IMG/VR virus record: IMGVR_UViG_3300042197_000642
Span: 31,796-95,795 of that record
Direction: 5' to 3' (one strand)
Length of the DNA: 64,000 nt
DNA from: a virus
The translations under genes and the position numbers were made by a program. Shown here piece after piece: positions 28,697-40,004 of this stretch. A model generated the notes under the pieces. That model did not search any database and was not told the DNA's origin. It saw nothing but the letters and a program-made list of their open reading frames with translations. Numbering within the stretch: position 1 is the stretch's first letter; the number at the start of each line of letters is the position of its first letter.

Positions 28697-31600
28697 TTAT
28701 AACGCCGCCATCATGAATGGGTGAGCAAATGTTACGTTATCTACATAATCTTTTCTAGTAGCGTGTGAGGCTGCGGTTGGAAGCGCATTTGTAATTGAAA
28801 CAAATGGAGCGCTTGCACTAGTTGAAGCTGCAAGGGTTGTAACCTCTGTAGCTCCAGCTTTAAAGGCATCAAAAGTAACACCAGCAAAGTTAATTGTTCC
28901 ACCAGTTGGGCGTGTATCTAACTCTGAGAATAGTTTCCACTTACCATCAGTATTATCTTTAGCAAGGCCTGCGTACTTTGGACGATATACGTTTGTAGCG
29001 TTTGCAGCACCTGATAAACCGGTTAAAGTAGTATCAGCAGTTGTTAAGTTAACTGTAATAGATGATGTTCCAACAGCTGCTACGGCATACGTACCATTAA
29101 AGGTTCCGTTTACGCCAGTAATAACTACAGAGTCGTTTACACGGAACTTCTCTTCAGGGAGAACTCCACCTGGGTAAGTAAGTGCAAATGTTGCTAAGTT
29201 ACTCGATACAGAAACTGCTGTAACTGTCGCAGTTGGGTCAATTGTTGTTACAAGTGCATATTCTGCAACTAAACCAAGCTCAAAGTTATTCTGTGGATTA
29301 TCGGCACCTACGAAGATAAGCGGGTCAGTAACAGACAAGTTAGCGGTGCTAACAGTTGTACCAGAACCACCGAATGAAATGGTACCTTGGATGTAGACGT
29401 CACCTTGAATACCTACACCACCAACAACGGTTAATGCACCAGTAGTTGGGCTAATAGAAGCGGTTGGAATCTCAATGTGTATGTTTAAGTCTGGCGTAAT
29501 AACCATTTGAGTGTTATCAGAAGACAGACCGCCAGCAGCAAATACAATTTTGTTTTCAGTTCCGCGACCACCAGTTGCGAATACTAAATTACCGCTACCT
29601 GTAGTTCCTTGTGGTGCATCCATAAAGATGTAACCATCGTTACCACCTGTAATTGTAAACTCTGGATCAGCAAAGTTCTCTGAAGTAATACCCATATCAA
29701 TATAACCAGAGAAGTCATCACCATTGTTTGCATATGCAATAAAGTCAGATGAAGAGTTAGGATCTGTACCAATGTTTTGTACTACTAATTGAGCATAGTC
29801 ATCTGCGTCAGCGACAAACACAGCCATTGGATTAGTAAATCCAGGAACTTGAGAAGCAGTTCCTGAAGCAACTACTGTGTTAGCTACTAGAGATCCAGTG
29901 CTTGAATACGTAAATGTTGTAGCAGTAGGTACATCTATAACTTCAATTTCACCATCAAATGTTGCATCACCAATTGCTACAGTAACTAGCATAAATGGAG
30001 CAAAGTTGTGCGCTGCTGTTGTAGTTAAGGTAGCAACGTTAGATGCATCTCTTGATTTAAAGCTAACAGTCTTTACGTTTGTACCAACGTTTTCTGCTTG
30101 CTCTGGTGCGTCAGCTCCTACAAATAGGGCGTCACGAGCAATAATTCCACCAGACTCAACGCTTAGGTCACCCGCCATAAACATATCACCTTGTACACCA
30201 ACGCCTCCAACAATTGTTAGGGCACCGGTAGATGGTGAAGTGGATGGAGTAGCAATCTCAATATGTACATTTTGATCTGGCATAATAGTTACTTGTTCAT
30301 TACCAGAAGAAAAACCACCAGCAGCAAATACGATAGCATTTCGTTCTCCGCCATCACCAGTTGCTAGAACTAAATCACCATTTCCATATCCTTGCACCGC
30401 TTGACCAGATAAGCCTGAGGCTGCAGCAATGTTTGCATTTGTTTTTGCATAGGTAAATGTTGTTGTTGTTGGGGTTCCAGTAATAGTGTAGGTTCCGTTA
30501 TAAGCAGACGCTAAACCAGTAATAACAACTGGTAACCCAGATTTAAATCCATGAGCTGCGCTTGTAGTAAGGGTTACTACGTTTGAATTAAGTACTGAGT
30601 TTGTTACTGTTCTAGTTTTAGATGGGACACCCTGTACAAAGATATAACCATCGTTTGGACCAGTAATTCCAAAAGTCTCGGAATCAAACATGCTGTTGGC
30701 GATACCTACATCAATAAAGCCTTCGTCATTGTTTCCTTGGTCACTGTAAACAATTATGTCAGCTGAAGACTCAGTTCCTTGTCCTTCATTTTTATAAGCA
30801 ATTTGAGTATAGTTAGTTGAAGTGTCAACAAATACCGCAGTTGCATCGGTTAAACCAGCATCTGTTTCAAACTCTTCTGCTGAATCGGCAACAGTAGCTG
30901 AGTCGCTTACATAAAGTTTGTTTACCTCATAGCCCCAGAATGGATCTGTACCATCAGTTCCAAGAATCTTTCCAGCATTACCAACTTGACCAGGTAAGTA
31001 ATCTGCTCCTTGAGCAAATAAATCCCACTTAGTAGAATCAGCGGCAATACTTGCGCCTGAAGTAAAGTCCTGGTTTGCAATGTAAGTGTCAACACCGTCA
31101 AATGCTAAATCTCCAGTTAAATAAGGAGTGCTAGCTGTAAAGTCTCCAGTAACACGTATACCACCATTAAAAGCTTGCCACTTTGCTTCAGCAAGATCTG
31201 CAGAAAACGTTCCAGATGATATGTGCGCTAGTAAAGCTATATAAGTTTTACCGCCACGATTTACAACGTCATTTGGGTAGTACTGAGTTGTGCCAGCCCA
31301 TTCACTTCTATAAGATATACCACCACTAAATGCTTGCCAATAGGTTGTATTTGTAGGTACGTTTCCTGTTGTTTCTAAAATACATGTAAAAGTGTTTGCG
31401 CCGTAAGCTACAACATCTCCAGGAACATAATTAGTTCCGTTATTGTAAACACCAGATGCAGCAATACCATCAACAAACTTATCCCAATAAGTTGTATTAG
31501 TTGGTAAGTTACCCGCACCATCAACTTTAGCAATATAAGCTTTTCCGCCGTATTTTACAACGTCATTCTTTTGATAAGTTGTAGAACCGTTGTAAGAACC

Positions 31601-31945
31601 TTCGTATTGAATACCATCAACAAACTGTGACCAGTATGTAGCATTTGGTGGAGTAATGTTTACGCTGTTTGCAATAGCAATATAAACTTTACCACCATGC
31701 GCAACACCATCACCAACTTGATAGCTAGTTCCTGAAACATATGGTCCTTCAAAGTTAATGCCTCTTAGCATTAATGACCAGTAAGCTACATCAGTTGGTA
31801 GGTTACCAGCAGCTGAAATTACGGAAATGTAAACGTATACGTTACCGCCATACTTTACAACATCGTTAACTTCATATGTAGTTGAGTTGTTATACTCACC
31901 GGCAAAAAAGAAACGCAGTTTGCCTAAATCAATAAGTTGCGGCAT
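28697..31945 (-). CDS. Giant tail fibre with carbohydrate-binding repeats
   Basis: A 1082-residue fibre. Residues 1-310 hold six to seven repeats of about 47 residues of the CBM5/12-like type (GEYNNSTTYEVNDVVKYGGN; YNGSTTYQKNDVVKYGGKAY; NLPTNTTYWDKF). Then come two copies of the shared beta module (from SVLNSNVVTLTTSAAHGF and from SRDASNVATLTTTAAHNF) and two near-identical blocks of about 120 residues (NDGYIFVQG / NDGYIFMDA, VFAAGGFSSGNEQ / VFAAGGLSSDNTQ). The C-terminus is short and ends FAHPFMMAAL. The CBM-like repeats suggest glycan contact. Confidence 0.75.
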   Translation of the reverse strand: MPQLIDLGKLRFFFAGEYNNSTTYEVNDVVKYGGNVYVYISVISAAGNLPTDVAYWSLMLRGINFEGPYVSGTSYQVGDGVAHGGKVYIAIANSVNITPPNATYWSQFVDGIQYEGSYNGSTTYQKNDVVKYGGKAYIAKVDGAGNLPTNTTYWDKFVDGIAASGVYNNGTNYVPGDVVAYGANTFTCILETTGNVPTNTTYWQAFSGGISYRSEWAGTTQYYPNDVVNRGGKTYIALLAHISSGTFSADLAEAKWQAFNGGIRVTGDFTASTPYLTGDLAFDGVDTYIANQDFTSGASIAADSTKWDLFAQGADYLPGQVGNAGKILGTDGTDPFWGYEVNKLYVSDSATVADSAEEFETDAGLTDATAVFVDTSTNYTQIAYKNEGQGTESSADIIVYSDQGNNDEGFIDVGIANSMFDSETFGITGPNDGYIFVQGVPSKTRTVTNSVLNSNVVTLTTSAAHGFKSGLPVVITGLASAYNGTYTITGTPTTTTFTYAKTNANIAAASGLSGQAVQGYGNGDLVLATGDGGERNAIVFAAGGFSSGNEQVTIMPDQNVHIEIATPSTSPSTGALTIVGGVGVQGDMFMAGDLSVESGGIIARDALFVGADAPEQAENVGTNVKTVSFKSRDASNVATLTTTAAHNFAPFMLVTVAIGDATFDGEIEVIDVPTATTFTYSSTGSLVANTVVASGTASQVPGFTNPMAVFVADADDYAQLVVQNIGTDPNSSSDFIAYANNGDDFSGYIDMGITSENFADPEFTITGGNDGYIFMDAPQGTTGSGNLVFATGGRGTENKIVFAAGGLSSDNTQMVITPDLNIHIEIPTASISPTTGALTVVGGVGIQGDVYIQGTISFGGSGTTVSTANLSVTDPLIFVGADNPQNNFELGLVAEYALVTTIDPTATVTAVSVSSNLATFALTYPGGVLPEEKFRVNDSVVITGVNGTFNGTYAVAAVGTSSITVNLTTADTTLTGLSGAANATNVYRPKYAGLAKDNTDGKWKLFSELDTRPTGGTINFAGVTFDAFKAGATEVTTLAASTSASAPFVSITNALPTAASHATRKDYVDNVTFAHPFMMAAL

Positions 31946-32229
31946 TACCTAACCTCCGTAAGCAGGTGAGACTTGTTGGAACTATTCCACTGAAAAGATA
32001 AATCACGTTTTGTCCAAACCCACTGTTTATAATCATTTGAACTAACAGATGTTTCAGTAGGTAGAGTCACAGGTGATCCGTCATTTATCTCTTCTACTGT
32101 AAGTTTAGCAGTAATAGGGTTATATTTGAACCCGTAAAAGGTCTGATCGCTAACATCATTTATATTAAAAGTATCGACATTTCCCACTAAATCATTGGCA
32201 CCTGGCTCGGGCTTAGCAAATCCTGGCAT
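31945..32229 (-). CDS. Small virion-region protein
   Basis: A 94-residue protein between two fibre genes (one-base overlap with the giant fibre start). It has beta-type segments (FYGFKYNPITAKLTVEEIND; QWVWTKRDLSFQW). Small proteins like this commonly join fibre segments. Not recognised. Confidence 0.5.
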   Translation of the reverse strand: MPGFAKPEPGANDLVGNVDTFNINDVSDQTFYGFKYNPITAKLTVEEINDGSPVTLPTETSVSSNDYKQWVWTKRDLSFQWNSSNKSHLLTEVR

Positions 32230-32237
32230 TTACTCTC

Positions 32238-32585
32238 CTATACGATTTCTTCTTGCAAGATACCGTTTACATAAAACGCTAGATCGGTGTTTCCTGCAAC
32301 CTTTAGTACATCTGTAGGTTTCATTGAAAATCTAAACGTTTCATATGTATTGTATCCAGAAATAGATAAGTTGTAAGCAAGAAAACAATCAGTTAAAGTT
32401 GAACTATCTACCCATATAGAAAAGTTAGCTGTAGTAGCAGATTTATTAGTTACTATTACTGAAGCAAGAGGATAGTAAACTCCTCCTACTTGTAAAGTAG
32501 AAACTGATAACAAAGTAACAGCTCCTGATTGATACGTAGAATCAGTAGTTAAGACCGTGCTTGCTAAAGGTTCAATTATTGCCAT
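32238..32585 (-). CDS. Small beta-sandwich virion protein
   Basis: A 115-residue protein with alternating strands (YYPLASVIVTNKSATTANFS, then IWVDSSTLTD, FRFSMKPTDVLKVAGN). It resembles the 110-residue product at 49413-49745 in length and pattern ('v.vsN.s...atv.v....L..Gd...a...'), suggesting a duplicated capsid/fibre-decoration fold. No catalytic motif. Confidence 0.5.
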   Translation of the reverse strand: MAIIEPLASTVLTTDSTYQSGAVTLLSVSTLQVGGVYYPLASVIVTNKSATTANFSIWVDSSTLTDCFLAYNLSISGYNTYETFRFSMKPTDVLKVAGNTDLAFYVNGILQEEIV

Positions 32586-32586
32586 G

Positions 32587-34209
<1,623 letters not shown>

Positions 34210-34212
34210 TTA

Positions 34213-35268
34213 TTATTGAGATATTTCTCGCTCAGTAAATACTTGACCTTTCATATATGTTTGGACAAGCGTTGGGTCTGCAGTAGTTGTAGCTTGTAAA
34301 TCCCAGAATCCACGAACAGGTAAGTACTTAGTTTGAGTTGCTGTTAATTTAAGTTTAATCTTTCCTGCAGCTGCATCAGTTTTTGTTATATCAAACTCAG
34401 CCCATAAAGATGGTGAGCTTGGATAGGTTCTAACCTGAGCTTTAAATGTGTAAGTAGTAACATCAAATGGAAAATCAAATATACCTTCCCAAGTATCTCC
34501 CTGGTATATAACAATGTCATAAATTGGAATATTAGAAATAATAGGGGTTCGACCGGTCATATCAGTTGCTATGTAAACTCTTTCTGGGCGACGTGAGTCA
34601 TCAATTTCTTGAGGTATGTATATAGGAATAAGTTTGTTAGTTGTACGGCTAACTCGACGTAGTTGTCCAACTTCAATGCGCCATAGGCCAATGTTTAAAG
34701 CAGAACATAGAGCTTTGTACTGTTCCATACGTTGTTCAATTAATGATATTAATTGGTGGTAGCGCTCAGAACGGGGAATAGTAACTCCGTCTGGAGCAAA
34801 TATGTTGATATCGTAGGCTGCATCGGTAGACAAGGCCCATAAAGCTTCAACAGTAGAAAGAATAGTAAGTGGGTACTCTTCTACGGGTGGAAGAAGGGCA
34901 ACTGTCATTTGGCGACCAAAGCCATCGGTTCTATTAAAAGTATGCTGCTCAACAGCAATGTTTACAAAGTTTGTAATGTCAGCATCACTAAAGTATCTAA
35001 ATACGTTTCCTACTACTGAGATATTAGCGTTGAGAGCTGGAGGGTTCGTAAAGTGAACAACGCCAAAGTTTGCCTCTATTGTGTATCCAGAAGGTTGAGC
35101 TATTGGAGTTCCATTTACAGTAACTAATAGAGTTGAGGTATCTACAGGCTTCACGCCAAGAGTAAATGACTTTGTGCTTCCGTCACCAATAAAGGTTTTA
35201 GTAAACTGACGGGGTTGGTCGTTTAACTCTGTGCGGACTTTAGCCACTAAATCAGCAATAACAGCCAC
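34213..35268 (-). CDS. Structural protein, head/fibre junction type
   Basis: A 351-residue protein at the boundary between head and fibre genes. The first 100 residues are beta-rich with a hairpin module (TFIGDGSTKSFTLGVKPVDT; LLVTVNGTPIAQPSGY; GVVHFTNPPALNANISVVGN), the middle is helical (LSTVEALWALSTDAAYDINI; LIEQRMEQYKALCSALNIG), and the end contains IVIYQGDTWEGIFDFPF, a motif of phage upper-baseplate/fibre N-terminal domains. Could be a neck or whisker protein. Confidence 0.55.
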   Translation of the reverse strand: MAVIADLVAKVRTELNDQPRQFTKTFIGDGSTKSFTLGVKPVDTSTLLVTVNGTPIAQPSGYTIEANFGVVHFTNPPALNANISVVGNVFRYFSDADITNFVNIAVEQHTFNRTDGFGRQMTVALLPPVEEYPLTILSTVEALWALSTDAAYDINIFAPDGVTIPRSERYHQLISLIEQRMEQYKALCSALNIGLWRIEVGQLRRVSRTTNKLIPIYIPQEIDDSRRPERVYIATDMTGRTPIISNIPIYDIVIYQGDTWEGIFDFPFDVTTYTFKAQVRTYPSSPSLWAEFDITKTDAAAGKIKLKLTATQTKYLPVRGFWDLQATTTADPTLVQTYMKGQVFTEREISQ

Positions 35269-35339
35269 ATTTACTCCTCAACATTCAACTATCTAATGAT
35301 GACAAGATGTTGCCAAAAAGTCAGCCTATAAAACGAAAA

Positions 35340-35360
35340 CAGCGGGCTTTTTGCCCGCTG
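35340..35360 (-). terminator. Intrinsic terminator
   Basis: An 8-bp stem CAGCGGGC / GCCCGCTG with a five-base loop. On the minus strand it is followed by TTTTCGTTTT. It ends the head operon after the 35379-35750 gene. Confidence 0.85.
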
Positions 35361-35378
35361 CTCCGCTAAGATTAACTT

Positions 35379-35750
35379 TTAAAGAACGTTTGCTAGATAA
35401 CCCTTTTCTTTTAAGTGCGCAGCAACTTCTTTAGTTACTGAGTACTTTTGACCAGCTTTAAAGCTGTAGGTGTTACCTGCTCCAAAAGTCATAGATTCGA
35501 TAGTGTCAACAGTTCTAATAACTACAGTCTCTTCACCATCTTTTGCTAATCTCTTAACTTCGTCTACCACTACGGTGACTGGGCGATTTGGTTTTGTAGC
35601 ATCTAAGACTTCTGTTTCTAATTTAATTTGAGCTTCAGCAGTAGCCATTGACATTTCATTGGCTCTATTTTGCTGTTCTTCAATAAACTGCTCAGCGAGA
35701 GCTTCTCTTTGACGACCAGTAAAGTCGTTTGGTTTTGATTGTCTTGCCAT
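35379..35750 (-). CDS. Small head-module protein
   Basis: A 123-residue protein directly downstream of the major capsid gene. A helical, Glu/Gln-rich N-terminus (REALAEQFIEEQQNRANEMS) is followed by a beta domain (TVDTIESMTFGAGNTYSFKA, then GQKYSVTKEVAAHL). The C-terminal 'f.aG..Y.v....a..L...G' pattern is found in actinophage proteins next to the capsid gene. Possibly a head-decoration or completion protein. Confidence 0.55.
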   Translation of the reverse strand: MARQSKPNDFTGRQREALAEQFIEEQQNRANEMSMATAEAQIKLETEVLDATKPNRPVTVVVDEVKRLAKDGEETVVIRTVDTIESMTFGAGNTYSFKAGQKYSVTKEVAAHLKEKGYLANVL

Positions 35751-35787
35751 TTATTTCCTCCGGTTTAATGACTGGGTGTTTGTGTTG

Positions 35788-35813
35788 GGCGGGAAGTTTC
35801 AAGGCTTCCCGCC
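35788..35813. other. GC-rich hairpin next to a single 11-mer
   Basis: A 9-bp perfect stem GGCGGGAAG / CTTCCCGCC lies between the capsid gene stop and the next gene. No U-tract follows on the minus strand, so it looks more like an mRNA-stability or attenuator element than a classic terminator. An exact GTTTGTGTTGG 11-mer (35778-35788) abuts it. Confidence 0.5.
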
Positions 35814-35840
35814 TCAACTATCTTACATATTAAATTGTTA

Positions 35841-36926
35841 TTAGTTAGTTTCTGCAATAACAACAGCTTGATCAGTGATTAGACCAAGACCGAAGATTGA
35901 GTACCAAGCTAATGCATGCTCACGACCAAAGTCTAGAATACCGCCATCACGGAGTTCTACTGGAAGTGAAATTGCGTGACCGAATGCGTTATCTCCAATG
36001 AAGATAGCGTCATAACGATCTGATCCACCGTTACCTGTGAATTCAGCTGGTGAAATGTATCCACCACCTGCGGTAACTGTTGGAGTTACAGCTGTATCAG
36101 TTGTGTATGAAGTACCAGCTCCGCCAACAACCTTGCGAACTTGTGTTGTCTCGATGAATACTGTGTCGTATAGACGACCAATTTCACCAAGCATAAAGTT
36201 ACCAGGTGCAGCGTATTTAGTTACTTCAATAAACTCAGCAGTATCGCGTAGTTTACGGCTTTGATGTGGGTGCACGAAAGCAACATAAGTCTCACCCAAA
36301 CGTGGGATGTTCTTAGTTGATAGTGTCTCTGCTGCGTCCTTAACAGTACGTGGTGTCAAGTTAAACGCACCTGTCATAGAAGCACGGTTTGTTCCATTTG
36401 TACCTGAAGCGTACTGGTTAAATGTACCAGTTCCGTTGGTAATGGTTTGCATTGTTGTGCGGTCTTCACCATAAATGGTTGAAGTTGCAGAGTACAGTGT
36501 GTCACGGCTCAACTTATCTAGATAAAGAGCCATGTTACGTCCTAGAAGACGTGAAGCTGATGCCATTACATCATCAAATGATGCATTTAACAAAAGCTCA
36601 GAAACCGCAAGAGCATATCCATGCTCTGATACGGTAATGCTAAACTGTTGTGCAGTTAGCGCATTAGTTTGCATACGAACACCTTCGACTAGCGCTGTTG
36701 CGAAGCCTAAGTTGTTGTAACGCATGAAGTTAATTTGTAAACCAGGAGCAACACCAAGTTCAGTCTTCTTGACTGCAAATTGCTCGAAGCGAAGGATAGG
36801 CATAGCCTGGAAAAGGATTTCCTTTGACCAGATTGTCTGGATCGCTTGAGTTAACTGTGTGTTGGTACCTGAGTAGGCTGTAGGGGCCGCGGCAAGATTG
36901 CCTGTACCCGTAATACCAGATGCCAT
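35841..36926 (-). CDS. Major capsid protein (N4-gp56-like family)
   Basis: A 361-residue capsid protein with the HK97-fold N4-gp56 pattern: TIWSKEILFQAMPILRFEQF at the start, GLQINFMRYNNLG, the helix RLLGRNMALYLDKLSRDTLY, and late strands (AIFIGDNAFGHAISLPVELR). It follows the scaffold and portal genes and has a strong ribosome site (AAGGAGAAATAACTA). Family known from many environmental phages. Confidence 0.88.
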   Translation of the reverse strand: MASGITGTGNLAAAPTAYSGTNTQLTQAIQTIWSKEILFQAMPILRFEQFAVKKTELGVAPGLQINFMRYNNLGFATALVEGVRMQTNALTAQQFSITVSEHGYALAVSELLLNASFDDVMASASRLLGRNMALYLDKLSRDTLYSATSTIYGEDRTTMQTITNGTGTFNQYASGTNGTNRASMTGAFNLTPRTVKDAAETLSTKNIPRLGETYVAFVHPHQSRKLRDTAEFIEVTKYAAPGNFMLGEIGRLYDTVFIETTQVRKVVGGAGTSYTTDTAVTPTVTAGGGYISPAEFTGNGGSDRYDAIFIGDNAFGHAISLPVELRDGGILDFGREHALAWYSIFGLGLITDQAVVIAETN

Positions 36927-36964
36927 TTAGTTATTTCTCCTTATTTGGAATTGGGGGTTTTTAA

Positions 36965-37744
36965 TTACCCGAACAGTCCCTTTGAACGCCCTTGAGCCTG
37001 TGGGCTCAACAAACGTTGGCGGTACTTAGCGTATTCGTTCATCGGCATAGCTGAAATTTCTTCAGCTGTTAACGTTCTTTGCTCCGAGTTAGTTTCCAAC
37101 GGTCCGGCTGACGGAGACGTAATTCTTGTTCCCGTCATTTCTTTCCGAGCATTCTGCATTGCAGATTGCGCAGAGTCTAGAATTCGTGCAGAGCGTTCCT
37201 TCAAACCTTCGATGCTTGCTTCAACCTCTTCTTTGGTATTACCACTTACTAGGTCTAGCAATTCGGGAATGATAGTTTCGCGCTCTTCGTCTAATCGAGT
37301 TTGTCGATAAGACTGTAGATCAGCGAAGTTTCTTTCACGTTCCAGAAGAGCGAAGGCGCGTTCACGTTCTTGACGCTCACGCTCCAACTGCTCTTGCCAA
37401 TCTGCTTCTTTCTTTTGAAGCAATTGGCGAACATCCATGTCGGCTTCTAAAGCTTCTTGTTCTAAAGCTGCTTTTTTAGCTTCCTCTTCAGCTACGCGTA
37501 AAGCTTCTGCTTCACGGTCTTTCTTTAAAGAGTCTAGTTCTTCTTTTAGTTTCTCTATTTGAGGATAAAGTTTTTCTTTTTCTTGGCTACGAACTTTAGC
37601 CAAGTCATCCTCTGTATAAAACTTAGAAGAGTTCTTAGGAGTTGGTGCGTCAGCGACAAGTGTCTCTGAAACTGCACTTTCAACAACTGGAACTACTCCT
37701 GCTTCGGCTGCAAAAGCCTCGGCACTTGCTGATGTTGTTTCCAT
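36965..37744 (-). CDS. Capsid scaffolding protein
   Basis: A 259-residue protein that is almost wholly coiled coil from residue 45 to 200 (KLYPQIEKLKEELDSLKKDR; KEADWQEQLERERQERERAF). An Ala/Val/Glu-rich start precedes it and a short C-terminal helix follows (SAMPMNEYAKYRQRLLSPQA), the usual capsid-binding end. Position between portal and capsid genes confirms the scaffold role. Confidence 0.85.
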   Translation of the reverse strand: METTSASAEAFAAEAGVVPVVESAVSETLVADAPTPKNSSKFYTEDDLAKVRSQEKEKLYPQIEKLKEELDSLKKDREAEALRVAEEEAKKAALEQEALEADMDVRQLLQKKEADWQEQLERERQERERAFALLERERNFADLQSYRQTRLDEERETIIPELLDLVSGNTKEEVEASIEGLKERSARILDSAQSAMQNARKEMTGTRITSPSAGPLETNSEQRTLTAEEISAMPMNEYAKYRQRLLSPQAQGRSKGLFG

Positions 37745-37848
37745 AGGTATCCTTTACATTCTCTGGGTCTTTATCCGATATGTGAGCACAAATGACCAAA
37801 CGGTGTTTATATTCTTACGGTTTTACACCTTTTTGTCAGTGTAAACGA

Positions 37849-39561
37849 TTACCTTTGATAATCTTCAGGTACCTTTCTCTGTGGTAGCACTGTTCCGTAA
37901 GCTTCGGTTACTAACTTGTTTCTTAAGTCAGCCTCACCCATGTCTGCTTGCATTAGGGCGTCATCAATTTGAGCAATAGGCTGTCCAGCCATTGCTTCTC
38001 CATTTGGACCGGCAACCGCGGTTGCTGGTGTAAATCCTTTACCATCTGGGGATGGTGTGGTTCCGGTCAAATCTGCAATTTCTTGTTCAATTTGAGTTTG
38101 TAATAGTTTTAACGCACCATCAGCCGTTGCATCGTCTAATAGCTCTTGTCTAATCTCATTAAGTTTATCTGTTGGGAATTCCTCACCTAAAGTACGCAAT
38201 GCGCCTTCTTTAGACTCTAACCCAAGTGAAAGCATAGACTGAACCTCATTAAGAGCAATTAACTTGTCTAAAGGTAGAGGTTGTGGAAACTGAACATATG
38301 TACGATAAGTTAAAGGGTCATTTGGATCTAGTCGATCTATCTGACCTTTCTTTAACTTAGGGTTAATTGTTGGGTTCCAAACAAGCATTTCTGGTTCTTT
38401 TACTGCAAGACTTAAAATAATAAGTTCGTTAATGCGTTCTAATCCACGAGCGTACTGAACAATCTTTTGATGATAACGATTCATCAAAGGTTGAAACTGA
38501 ATAGCTAGCGCTACACCTGATGTATTTGAAATAGGTTGAGCTTGTCCTAAGGCTGTTTCAGGAACACCAATCATTTCATGCATTGACTTTTTAAGAGTAG
38601 CTAAGAAATCCATAGCACCTTTTAGACCCTGACCGCCACCTTCTAAGTTTTCAACTCTAGCGTCTTTAGGCAGACCACCCCATACTTTGTTAGCACCTTT
38701 TTCTAGTTGTGATGCTTTCGCTCCAATGATGACAGTAACCGGCGCGGCATGGTAATTAACAATATCAGCAATGTCAGTAGCAGTTTCATTGTAAGAGCGG
38801 TTAAGAGAAATAATGTCATGGCAATCACTAAGGCCCCAAGGAGAACCACTGACACGCACATTTGGAATATGAACAATGGGAATAGTGCCAAGCGGATTAG
38901 GGCGGGAATCGATAAGCTCATCATTAATGTACTCCTCAATAATGTCATCAGTTAAGATTTCTGTATAAGTAAATACTTGACGAGTACCTTCAAGAGAAGT
39001 GCCCCAAAATCGATATTTAAGTTTAAAACGAATAAGGCGTTCACGATCGTGTGGATGAAACTCTGGAAAACAAAAAGAAGAATTAAGAGGAAGAATACGT
39101 ACACGGCCAGAGTGTTGACGGCCAGATGGATCAACCCAAGCTTCTTCATAAGCAATCTTTACAAAACAGTCACCAGATACAGCGCCTTGTTGCCCCATTT
39201 CCCAAAGAACTGTTGCTTTATTGTTATCTACTTCCCATACTCTTTCAAGTAAGTCTGGAACAATTGCTTCAGTTTCTCTTGGACTTCTAAATCCTACACC
39301 CTTACTAAAAGTAAAGTTAATAACAAAGTCTGTAAATGCACGATAATAATTAAATGCCATTTGAGACTCACCAACTTGGCGTCGATAAGAATAGTGATGA
39401 CCTAGGTACATAGCCCAGTTTAAAGAATAGCGGTTTAAACGAGGACCATGGACTTCAAACTCTTCGTCTGCTAACTCCACCAAACCAAGTGGTGAAATAG
39501 AAATAGTTAAATCAGATGAGGCTGCTCTATACGAAGGTGGTGAGAAGTCTATAGATGCCAT
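37849..39561 (-). CDS. Portal protein
   Basis: A 570-residue portal of the SPP1 gp6-like/actinophage type. It has HHYSYRRQVGESQMAFNYYR near the start, the central SRPNPLGTIPIVHIPN-type strand, LNRSYNETATDIADIVNYHA (clip/stem helices) and EMIGVPETALGQAQPISNTS, the diagnostic portal loop. The C-terminal 100 residues are charged. It forms the dodecameric DNA gate. Next to terminase and scaffold genes. Confidence 0.9.
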   Translation of the reverse strand: MASIDFSPPSYRAASSDLTISISPLGLVELADEEFEVHGPRLNRYSLNWAMYLGHHYSYRRQVGESQMAFNYYRAFTDFVINFTFSKGVGFRSPRETEAIVPDLLERVWEVDNNKATVLWEMGQQGAVSGDCFVKIAYEEAWVDPSGRQHSGRVRILPLNSSFCFPEFHPHDRERLIRFKLKYRFWGTSLEGTRQVFTYTEILTDDIIEEYINDELIDSRPNPLGTIPIVHIPNVRVSGSPWGLSDCHDIISLNRSYNETATDIADIVNYHAAPVTVIIGAKASQLEKGANKVWGGLPKDARVENLEGGGQGLKGAMDFLATLKKSMHEMIGVPETALGQAQPISNTSGVALAIQFQPLMNRYHQKIVQYARGLERINELIILSLAVKEPEMLVWNPTINPKLKKGQIDRLDPNDPLTYRTYVQFPQPLPLDKLIALNEVQSMLSLGLESKEGALRTLGEEFPTDKLNEIRQELLDDATADGALKLLQTQIEQEIADLTGTTPSPDGKGFTPATAVAGPNGEAMAGQPIAQIDDALMQADMGEADLRNKLVTEAYGTVLPQRKVPEDYQR

Positions 39562-39613
39562 CTAGTAATTCCTCTCATTCAAAAACACTGTCAAATCCTA
39601 CCACTTAATGTGG

Positions 39614-39928
39614 CTATTTTGATTTAGTTACTGGCTTAGTGACTTTTTTCTTAACGTCTCTAACGATGCTTTTTTTACTTTCTTTTTCTTTCTTTTCTTT
39701 AGCCTCTTCGGCAACATCTCTATTTCGTGGATCAATATCTTTTTTAGATGCAACGAACTTGCCACCCATTTGTGAGTAGTGTGTGCGAACCCAGTGTGCT
39801 GCTGCTGGAGATGGATATTTAGAAAACTTAGACCTAGCTTGTACAGTAACCATATTCCAAAGTCGAGGATTGGCAGGGTACTCTTGACCCTCGTCCTCTT
39901 TTACTTCTTTACCTTTAATTAATGCCAT
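39614..39928 (-). CDS. Small conserved phage protein with Lys-rich tail
   Basis: A 104-residue protein. The central part (NPRLWNMVTVQARSKFSKYP, then SPAAAHWVRTHYSQMGGKFV) is a motif I associate with small proteins of aquatic phages of unknown function. The C-terminal 35 residues are alternating Glu/Lys then Lys-rich (VKKKVTKPVTKSK). It lies between terminase and portal genes, so it may be a minor head or internal protein. Confidence 0.6.
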   Translation of the reverse strand: MALIKGKEVKEDEGQEYPANPRLWNMVTVQARSKFSKYPSPAAAHWVRTHYSQMGGKFVASKKDIDPRNRDVAEEAKEKKEKESKKSIVRDVKKKVTKPVTKSK

Positions 39929-39953
39929 GAATATTCCTTATAAAAGGTTCTTG

Positions 39954-39986
39954 CCCCCGCTGTTGTTTAAATGTGCAACGCGGGGG
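39954..39986. other. Intergenic GC-rich hairpin
   Basis: Outer stem CCCCCGC / GCGGGGG and inner GTTG / CAAC separated by one bulged base. On the minus strand no U-tract follows, so it is a structural mRNA element or weak terminator between 40005-40412 and 39614-39928. Confidence 0.5.
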
Positions 39987-40004
39987 TAAGAGACTTTTAG
40001 TAAA